From Lactuca virosa (Eukaryota; Streptophyta; Magnoliopsida; Asterales; Asteraceae): a stretch of 64,000 nt of DNA. A model generated the notes under the pieces. The model saw nothing but the letters and a program-made list of their open reading frames with translations, did not search any database and was not told the DNA's origin. Shown piece by piece: positions 55,563 through 64,000 of this stretch. Both the position numbers and the translations under genes were made by a program. Within the stretch, counting starts at the first letter, position 1. Each line of letters opens with the position of its first letter. The stretch lies in NCBI GenBank assembly GCA_928212115.1, contig CAKMRJ010000001.1, forward strand, positions 189,535,022-189,599,021. The letters run 5' to 3'.

Positions 55563-58260
55563 TGTAGCGCCTGCAGATTTGGGCTAGTCAATTTAGAGAC
55601 AATAAGTGTCGAAAATGGCTTTTTGATAGAAGGTTATTTAGAATGAATAATCTTAATAAAAGTTATAGCATATGTCACAAGGGTTTCGTCCATATAAAGA
55701 ACACCGAAATCAGAGTTATAACGAAGAAGTTATGGTCTGTCGAAGTTTCACGACAGAACCAGCACGACACTGCGTGAGGTAAATAGTGAATTTACGATAG
55801 AGCGATTTTTAGCCTTAGCAATTTAAACGAAAGTTGTAGTGTTCATTAAACCGAGAGTGTAAATAAAAAGAACGCCCAAATCTGACTTCGTATGAGGAAG
55901 TTATGATTTTTCTAAATTTCGGGTCAGTAGTATACAGCCCGAAGTTCGAATATTAGATCGAGCGATTTTATCCGACACAACCTAAACAAGAATCAAAGGT
56001 CTCGTTAATAGTAGTGTAACGATAAAAAGACAGACGAAAACGGACGTCAGATGAAGAAGTTATGAATTTTTAACAGACTAATCCTGTCCCGGACTGTTAA
56101 CAATATAACTTTAAAAATAAAGTCAAAATTAGCCGACGGAGTCTAAACAAAAGTTGTAGAGTACGGTTCCGCCTACGCGTGGATATAAAGAACGTCGAAA
56201 ATGGAGCTTGTATGCGAGAGATACGGATTTTAGAAGTTGAGTATGCAATTTGCGAAGCTGATGCGAAGTTGCTGACATGGCCGCATCTCAGCCGTCACTT
56301 GTTGCCCACGCCTTGCGTCAGATGGGTGACACCTGGCCTTATGTACGCCCAGCGTAATCCGAAGACACCCAACGTTTGCACTACGCCCCGCGTCCGAGCT
56401 CGGTTACGCCCAGCGAACGAGTCTCCTGCGGTCCGAAGAGTGCCGCGTAGCCCCTGCCGTTTTTCGACACGTGTCTCGTACTAACCGAGCTGTACTCCCT
56501 GCGTATAGCTTCGTAAGCCCAGCGTACGTGCGAGGATCAGCCTATAAAAAGGCATGCAAGGGCAGCCGGCAAATGCACACATTTCTCACATCTTTCTCTC
56601 ACTACTTTCTCTCTCTAGCTCCCCTAAAACCCCCTAAAGCCTAGGAAAACCCCCTAGCACCCGAAGGAAGCCCCGGAGCTCCCGAAGGCTCCGAGAAAAA
56701 GAGCTTTTCGGCCCGGAAATGCTGCTCCAGCGAAGCCCGGTTTTTAATAAAAACCCGTTGTAAGTGAGTTATGCCTACCCTACTTTAAATATGGCTTATA
56801 CTTAAATATAATATCATTATTATGAAACTATAAATAAGATTTATCAGTGATTCAAAGTCGTTATACTGATTGAACTACTTACGGGATAGGTGTCTAGAAT
56901 GTTCACGTTGAGTTTGGTTGTTGGATTTCAGAAAAGCTGTATGCCGAAATGGTCATGCCTCCCAACTGTCCTGCCTGGCTGATCCTTACTTGATAGATCA
57001 TGAAAGTAGACTCTGAGTTAATGATAAATCTAGACTAATAATTACTCACAATGAATATTAGACTAAAACTTAGCGATAATAATGCTAGGTTTTGTCGAAG
57101 GAAAATAGAATCGTTAGAAGAGAAGCGTTGCCCGAGTTTGGAATCATCACTTTAACAAGTGAGTGAATAGTTACTTTCATGTTACACATAGATATGAAGT
57201 ATTTTATATAAATTACGTGCTATGTGTGCATATTATTTGTATACTTGCTATTTATGCTGGATGAATAATTTTATACATATTTTAAATGATTTAAACTGTA
57301 TATGTATTTTATATCTATAAAATATGTTGGGTAAAACACGGGTAGGTGAAATATGAGTTGGAAGATGAGATGAGAGGTGATATAGACCATGAGATAAGGG
57401 TGAGAGGTGAACAATGAGAGAAGCCTTTTACCCAAGTGTTGGCCCCGTCATTTAGCAGAGTATGGATGACAACCACGGACTATTTTAGACAGTCCAGTGG
57501 AACACTAGCAGGCTCGCAACCTGTAGGTGTTGTGAACGAGATTTTCACCCGGTGTACTCTAAAAACCCATTGACATGTATTGAGAGTGGAGTCTCAGAAA
57601 TGATACTATCGATAAACGAGATAAACCCTGGCGACTATGCAGACTTAGTGCCTAAACCCTGGCAACTTTGGATTTAGTGCCTGTTGTATGAACCCTGGCG
57701 ACTATGCAGACTTAGTGCCTAAAGCCTGCGACTATGGACTTAGTGCCTGTTGAGTAAACCCTGGCAATGATGGATTTCGTGCCTATTCCGTAGGATAACC
57801 CTTAGAAATGAATGAACGAGGAATAGATGATTCTTAGGGTGGAATAAAGAAGATAATGAGGATGGGTAATTGGGTTGATTGTTTGATGTTTAAACATAAT
57901 AATTATATTATTGTGGGTTGAAAACCCTATGTACTCACCAGGTTTCCCAACCTGACCCTATCAGTTTATTTTTATCACAGGTGTCAATATGAAGTTACAT
58001 TACACTGAGAGATTAAGGAGATGTAGATCACTAGTGTTAATTAATGTAAGTTCTGCTTATACTTATGTATCTGTGTTGACAATGACATCCCAATGTTTTA
58101 AAGTGAATAAAATACATTTCTTTGGAAATGCTTTGATAACGTATTTATCATGTTTTTCTGGGAACAAATTCCGCAACATTTTTATTAAAAGAGATACTCT
58201 GATTTTTATAAAGCATAAACAAAATCGGTCTTTTCTGGCCGTAAAATTGGGGATGTCACA
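55563..58260 (+). repeat. Solo LTR (gypsy type), copy B
   Basis: 2698 bp, the same length and borders as the copy at 27936-30633, TSD tactt at 55558-55562 and 58261-58265. First bases changed from tgtgacgcc to tgtagcgcc. TATA at 56543-56550 with upstream tacgcccagcgta motifs. Confidence 0.9.
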
Positions 58261-58378
58261 TACTTTGAGTAAGTCCAATTAGTCTTTTACTCCTGCCTCT
58301 CAATATCCTTATCCCTAGGATATAGGCAGCTTCTCCAAGGTCCTTCATAGCGAAACACTTCACAAGCCAGGACTTAAC

Positions 58379-58998
58379 CTACTGCAAGGTTGGGATGTCA
58401 TTTCCTATGAGTAGTATGTCATCCACATACCGTACCAAAAAGCTAACTATACTCCCACTAGCTCTGACATACACACAATACTCATCCTTGCTTCTCGAAA
58501 AGCCAAACTCTTTTACTTTCTCATCGAAATAAAGATTCCATCTGCGAGATGCTTGTTTCAATCCATAAATGGATTTCTAGAGCTTACACACTCTATTAGG
58601 GTACTTTTCATCGACAAAACCCTCTGGCTGACTCATGTAAACATCCTCAGCCAACTTTCCATTAAGGAAAGCGGTTTTGAGATCTATTTTCCATATTTCA
58701 TAATCATGAAATGCAGCTATGGGTAGCATAACCCGAATAGATTTAATTTTCTATATACTGATGAGAAGGTCTGATCATAGTCAACTCCCGGAGTTTGAGT
58801 AAATCCCTTCGCAACCAGTCGTGCCTTATAAGTGTGTACTTTCCCATCCATGTCGGTCTTCTTCTTGAAGATCCATTTGCACCCGACTTTCTTACGACTC
58901 GGTACATTGTCAACCAAGTTCCAAACTTGACTGTCATACATGGACTGAATCTCGCTGTCCATAGCCTCTTTCCACTTTGTGGACTCAGGGCCTGCCAT
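58379..58998 (-). pseudogene. Copia reverse transcriptase, copy B (5' part)
   Basis: STKWKEAMDSEIQSMYDSQV, GCKWIFKKKTDMDG, KGFTQTPGVDYDQTFS, then a frame change near 58750, and KQASRRWNLYFDEKVKEFGF with YVDDILLIGND. Same order as copy A, additional lesions. Confidence 0.88.
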
Positions 58999-59391
58999 GG
59001 CTTCCTTGTAGTTTTTAGGTTCATCTAAATTTACCAGTGTGCTATCACTGATATATGTATCACCTTATGTAGTAATATGGAAACCATAAAACTCATCTGT
59101 GTTCCTAACTCTGGTGGAACGCCTCAGAGGTACAGACTCGTCAGTTGGTTCAACAGGAGTTTCCTCCTCAGGTTGATCGCTAGTGTTTTAGATTCCTTCA
59201 CCGCTCGACTCTTGAAGCTCTTCAAGGTCAATTTGCGTCCCACTGTTTCCTTGGCCTATGAATTCTCTCTCACGAAAGACTCCTCTCCTCACAACGAAGG
59301 AAACATTGTCACTCGGTCTGTAAAAGAGATAACCACTGGATTTTTGTGGGTAGCCGATGAAAATACACCGCTCACTACGAGCTTCGAGCTT

Positions 59392-60041
59392 CTAGTGAGT
59401 CTCGCGCCTCACGAAAGCCTCGCAACCCCAAACCTTGATGTGTGCTAACGGTGGAACTTTCCATGTCCACATCTCGTGAGGTGTTTTGGCAACCATTTTA
59501 CTTGGGACTAGATTAAGGATATGGGTGGCAGTCTCTAAGGCATACCCCCAAAATGAGATAGGTAACGAAGCTCGACTCATCATGGAACGAACCATGTCCA
59601 ACAAGGTTCAATTGCGCCTCTCAGCCAACCATTAAGCTGTGGTGTCCTAGGAGGTGTCAATTGTGAAACAATTCCACATTCCTTAAGATAGTCAAGGAAC
59701 TCGATACTAAGATACTCACCACCCCGATAGGATCGGAGCATCTTTATGTTCCTGCCCAGCTGATTCTCCACTTCTTGTTTAAACTCTTTGAACTTTTCAA
59801 AGGTTTCTGACTTATGCTTGATTAAGTAGATATAGCCATATCTACTGTAATCATCAGTTAAAGTCACATAGAAGCGGTTAGCATCCTTTGTGGCGGTTTT
59901 GAAGGGTCCACACACATCTTTATGTATGAGGTCCAACAAACCCTCACCCCTTTCACAAGTACCAGTGAAGGGTGACTTAGTCATCTTTCCAAGTAAACAA
60001 GATTCGCAACTACCATCCGACTTTAAGTAAAATGATTCCAA
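59392..60041 (-). pseudogene. Copia integrase, copy B
   Basis: CESCLLGKMTKSPF, the core with DVCGPFKTATKDANRFYVTL and LRSYRGGEYLSIEF: the second catalytic Asp (LRSDRGGEY elsewhere in this window) is Tyr here, so the enzyme would be dead even without frame lesions. Frame change after QLNG, then MVRSMMSRASLPISFWGYAL and the HIKVWGCEAFVRRETH end. Confidence 0.88.
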
Positions 60042-60053
60042 GACTCCAGCCTT

Positions 60054-60611
60054 TTAGAGTTGGCCTGTGCGCTTCTTGTTGACATGTCCAAGACGACAAT
60101 GCCACAAGGATGCTTTATCCAAACTAGTGGAAGAATCAATATGCAATACATTATTTCTTAAGTTGTCTACAACCAACATAGTTTCATATACACCATTACA
60201 AGGCAATACTTTAAAATAAAATACATCATTATAAAAACCATTAATAGCACCACTTTCATTATCAAATGAAAAACTAAAATCTTGTTTGTACAAACCATGA
60301 AAGGAAATAATATTTCTCGCCATTTCAGACGAGTAACAACAATTATTCAAATCTAATTTTAACCCACTACTAAGCAATAAAGAATAAACTTCAATCTTGG
60401 TGACAGGTGAAGCTTTCCTATTCCCCATGATTAAGTTTATCTTTCCGTTCTCCACATCCTTACTTCTTTTTAGGCCCTGCAAATCAGAACAAATGTGAAT
60501 TCCACAACCTGTATCAAGGACCCAAGAATTAGTATGTGGTAAGTTATTAGACAATATAGTGTAAATACCTGCATGGGTGGGTTTTACTTTCACATCCCTA
60601 ATATCCTGCAA
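60054..60611 (-). pseudogene. Copia protease and pre-integrase, copy B
   Basis: WVLDTGCGIHICSDLQGL active-site box (about residues 31-48), MGNRKASPVTKIEVYSLLL, MARNIISFHGLYKQ, ending with LWHCRLGHVNKKRTGQL before a TAA in place of a Lys/Gln codon. This is the stretch missing from copy A. Confidence 0.88.
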
Positions 60612-61463
60612 GTACTTGGGGAAGCTTCGCTTCCATTGCCCATTTTCATGGCAATAGAAGCACTCTGCTTCCTTTAGGTTGGTTGAGGGAGTAGCAGAAC
60701 CACCTTTGGTTCCAATTGAAGAGTAGCCATCAAGGGACTATCCCTTGTGACCCTTTGTAGGGGTCTTCCTTCTCTTCCCTTTTCCATGCCGAATTGCTAG
60801 AACAGGGGCAGTGGTAGGAGTGGAAACAACATTTTTCCCTTTGAGGTTGCTTTTAGCAGTCCTCAAAAGTCCCTGAAGCTTGCTTAGAGTGACCGCCTCC
60901 TTGTTCACATGATAAGTCATGCGGAACTGATCATAACATGGAGGTAAGGAGTGCAGAATGATATCTATAGCCAGCTCCTCATCAAAGTTCACATTCAGCT
61001 TGAGCAGACGGTCCACAAACCTTTGCATTTTCTGCAGGTGGCCGGTGATGGACTCTCCATCCTTCATTTTAGTTGTTATCATGGAGGTGATTATTTCATA
61101 CCTCTCTCGACGAGCACTCTGATGGTATCTTTCCATCAGGTCCTAGTGTATCTCAAAAGGGTAGTAGTCCTCATAGGACTTTTGGAGTTCTGCTGACATA
61201 GTGGCCAACATGATGCAGGACACCTTTGTGGCATCCTTTTCATGAGTCCTAAATTCAGCAATCTCCTCAGGAGTAGCAGACGACTCATCAGGATCCTTAA
61301 GCTCCTTGTCTATGACATATTCCTTGTCCTCATAGCGTGTGACCATCCTGATGTTCCTAATCCAATCATTGAAATTAGTCCCATCAAAGATAACTCTTCC
61401 ACAAAGGTTCATGAAAGAGAAGGAGCCTGTAGGGTTTGAGCCAGAAGCATTGTTGGAAGACAT
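60612..61463 (-). pseudogene. Copia gag, copy B
   Basis: ATG at 61463 (MSSNNASGSNPTGSFSF), VIFDGTNFNDWIRNIRMVTR, a TAG at about 61143 where the plus-strand array has CAG, then MERYHQSARRERYEIITSMI, LKLNVNFDEELAIDIILHSL, a further stop, and a damaged zinc knuckle CFYCHENGQWKRSFPKY in which the His and last Cys are gone. It shows what copy A lost by deletion. Confidence 0.88.
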
Positions 61464-61499
61464 CTGAAAAAGAAAGACAAAGTTTAGATTAGATAATAG

Positions 61500-62241
61500 T
61501 CCTTAATATAACATCCAAAATGAAATATTAAGGCTAGGACCCAACACAATATTTTTCAAATTGGAAGAAGGATGCCGTAATCCAAGCTACATAATATTTG
61601 AATGTAGGTAAATGACGATTTACCAATTTCCACCATGAAAAACGAAATAAATTATTAAGTTTTAAATGAATTGAAATTCCTAGATTCTTTTGAGATTCAT
61701 TGAACTTTTGAATGGCATGTTTAAATCTCGATTATGCCCTTCAAGTTTGTGACTGGGATGCTGAGGATCACGCACAAGGTGTGAATAACAATGCAAATAT
61801 ACTTGGTACACTTGATGTCATTTATCACCTAATCGATGTGCCGGTTAACCACACACGCTCCATCAATCTATGACAAACACTAGGCTACCCTTTGCCACCC
61901 TTACTAGTCCATGTTTGTGTGCCGGTTATCCACACACGCTCCACTAACGACTTAAATAAGGCACGAAGTGTAATTTCATGGGTTAGCATCAATTTCACAT
62001 TTTCCTAAAGTAACTAAGATTGGGAATTTATAAAACATTTAGTTACTTTATAATTATTATTATACTTAATGACAAGTAGTGTCCTATCCTACCCGTTCGA
62101 CTAACGACCCTCCACCAATCAAGGAAGCGGTGGGTGAGAATGGACACCCATTAAACTGCCATTTTATAGGCAGTAACCTTATACCCCCTTATAGATTGGC
62201 TTCGTGAATGAGGCCTACTAACGGTAAGACTGACTTATCTT

Positions 62242-62284
<43 letters not shown>

Positions 62285-62996
62285 TTAAACTTTTAATATT
62301 ATAATAGTATAAGGGTTGAATTTCAAACTTTTAAATTTCTAGGGTTTGGATTTAAAGTATTAATGTGTGTGACTTTACAAATTCCAAAACTTGAGGGCAA
62401 GTTTTAAAACTCTTCAAAACTTTTCATCTCCATAACATATGAGTTTATTGCCATTTAAAAATGAGACTCTTCATTTTCTATAACATATGAGTTTAATGAC
62501 TCTTTTAAGGAAAAGACTTTTGGTAATCCATAACTTGAGGACAAGTTATGGAGTCCATTAAAACCATTTAGATCATTAATTTAATTAACACAATAATGAA
62601 ATAATTCAAGCATGATCAAATTTAAACTCATAAGATAATTCATATCATCAATCTTGAAGAAATTAGAATAATCATATTAACTAATACAAATCTTGAAATT
62701 ACGACAATTACCTTGTAATTAGATTAGGATGAACATTACCATATCATAAAAAACATATTAAATGATTCAAAACAGTTATTGGTAATGATCCTAATCCAAT
62801 TTTGGCCAAAAAAACTCAAAAAACCTGCTGTCTGTTCATCAGACTCGTCGAGTGTACTGTTGGACTCGTCGAGTCCAAGGCAAAAAGCATCAACTCGTCG
62901 AGTTGATTCATGCACTCGGCAAGTTGTGCTGTCAGACAACATTTTCAGCTGTGCAAAATCATATTCCAGCAACAATATAATAAAATACAATCCTAG
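61500..62996 (-). other. Copia 5' leader, copy B
   Basis: Same content as 32640-34148: hairpins at 61832-61867 (SL2, arm change atcaat/atcgat leaves a G-T pair) and 61913-61948 (SL1, with one arm mismatch gtttgtg), TA microsatellite (62246-62281), palindrome cluster (62827-62940). Confidence 0.75.
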
Positions 62997-63008
62997 GCTC
63001 TGATACCA
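62997..63008 (-). other. Primer binding site of copia, copy B
   Basis: gctctgatacca one base from the LTR. Confidence 0.9.
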
Positions 63009-63009
63009 C

Positions 63010-63765
63010 TGAAGGGTTTTGAGCATCCTAACAACCTTAAGGTGCACATACAATCCTAAATGCTTTGGATGTATGTTTTCTCTAATTATACATGCAAAAT
63101 AATTTTCCAAAGCATTGTCCTATCTTGCATACAAACATAGGTACTTGTATAACAAAACTGGATAGAAGACATACCTTTTCTTATAGCTTGTTACTTGGAG
63201 CTTTAAGAGCCTAGCACCAATAATGTGAATTCCTTAAATGGAACCACAAATCACCGCCAACAATTGGAAGACTTGAGAGAGAGTATATTTCACACTAAAA
63301 TCAGTTATGCTCTTTTCACACACACTTAATGCCGATTTTGGTAGCCAAGGACTTCTTTATATAGTATGGCATGATTAGGGTTACATCCATGTAAACCCTA
63401 ATACCCATGACCTTTCACATTACATAGGATCCATGGGTAAAAACCTCCATGGACTATCCATGGACTTCCATGTTGGTTTAGCCCATCCTAAATAATCATT
63501 GGCCCATACTATAAGAATACATATTTAATTAGTTTCTTTTGATCACTAAATTAATTCCAAATTAATTCTTGACCAATACTAATTAAATAATATGATTTCA
63601 TATTAATATATTAGAACTTATAATATATTAATAAATCATAAATAACCTCTTCTCAAAAGTCCATCCTTACATATTGTTCCGGTGAAATGCAACCCAAATA
63701 GACCATGCTAAATCGGGTAAAGTACATGCCAAATATAGTCATGGACTTAGACACCTTATCCAACA
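63010..63765 (-). repeat. Copia 5' LTR, copy B
   Basis: 756 bp, identical length to 34162-34917, followed by ctgac. Confidence 0.9.
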
Positions 63766-63808
63766 CTGACTTCATAAGTTCCTTTTTAAGTTCGGTCCCA
63801 TGTTCAAT

Positions 63809-64000
63809 TGTCACACCCCAAACCGAAATGGCGGAAACATTCGGGGGTGGAAGACGTCATGTACAGTATTACAACAATGCGGAATAGTAAAACAAGCAAC
63901 AACATGCATTGCATTAATAATATAGTTAATACATGTGTGTTCTTTGTAAAGTTGTGTGACACCAAAATGTATAGCAAAATAAAAGATGAGTCTTGAACAT
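63809..64000 (-). repeat. Start of second-family solo LTR, copy B (cut by window)
   Basis: TGTCACACCCCAAACC after tcaat (63804-63808), nearly identical to 34962-35153. The duplication therefore continues beyond the window. Confidence 0.85.

Larger units (their letters stand above)
53136..63765 (-). mobile_element. Ty1/copia element, copy B (nested by a solo LTR)
   Basis: LTRs 53136-53879 and 63010-63765. Internal region more complete than in copy A, with gag, knuckle remnant, protease, integrase, RT and RNase H, all with frame lesions. Nested solo LTR at 55563-58260 as in copy A. Confidence 0.92.

Overview
This window looks like nuclear, repeat-rich plant DNA. The evidence is LTR retrotransposons with initiator-Met tRNA primer sites, Ty1/copia and chromovirus-type Ty3/gypsy polyproteins, a hAT-type MITE, AT-rich spacers and short exon-like pieces with GT..AG borders. 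The element families suggest a eudicot, probably an Asteraceae of the lettuce type, but that is inference from family resemblance only. No intact host gene, tRNA, rRNA or CRISPR array was found. Every transposon polyprotein carries stops or frameshifts.

Layout. (1) 1-8011: a plus-strand Ty1/copia array. It has the 3' tail of an upstream copy, a shared LTR (466-1261), a full but decayed internal region (gag-PR-IN-RT-RNaseH) and a second LTR (7247-8011). It sits in (2) 8012-11468: the decayed tail and 3' LTR of a plus-strand gypsy element, which itself sits in (3) 11469-11936: the tail and 301-bp LTR of another copia element. (4) 11937-14930: AT-rich spacer with two tandem exon-like modules. 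(5) 14931-24058: a minus-strand Sirevirus-like copia element flanked by the TSD agaac. It was invaded by a minus-strand Tekay-like gypsy element, of which only the 5' LTR and a little leader remain, and later by a 571-bp hAT MITE. (6) 24059-25507: host-like DNA with a broken ankyrin-type exon. (7) 25508-34917: a minus-strand copia element of the same family as (1), TSD ccgac, split by a 2.7-kb solo LTR. (8) 34962-37345: another solo LTR, TSD tcaat, inside an exon-like segment. (9) 37346-38172: exon-like 5' end of a host gene on the minus strand.

At about 38172 the sequence jumps back into the Tekay element, and the whole series repeats to the end of the window: Tekay (38173-49140, now with gag, pol and an extra acidic ORF), Sirevirus gag and LTR (49141-51681), the ankyrin-like segment (51682-53135), copia with its nested solo LTR (53136-63765) and the start of the next solo LTR (63809-64000). 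So the right half is a tandem segmental duplication of the left half, called here copy A (17.5-38.2 kb) and copy B (38.2-64 kb). Differences between the copies order the events. The MITE inserted in A only, a 1.2-kb deletion hit the copia gag-IN region in A only, and A alone lost the Sirevirus pol plus most of Tekay.

There is no cooperating gene system. The more unusual signals are structured non-coding parts of the elements: a pair of same-loop, different-stem hairpins in the copia leader, palindrome arrays near primer sites and TATA boxes, repeated hairpins in the Sirevirus 3' region, and an acidic ORF upstream of the Tekay gag.
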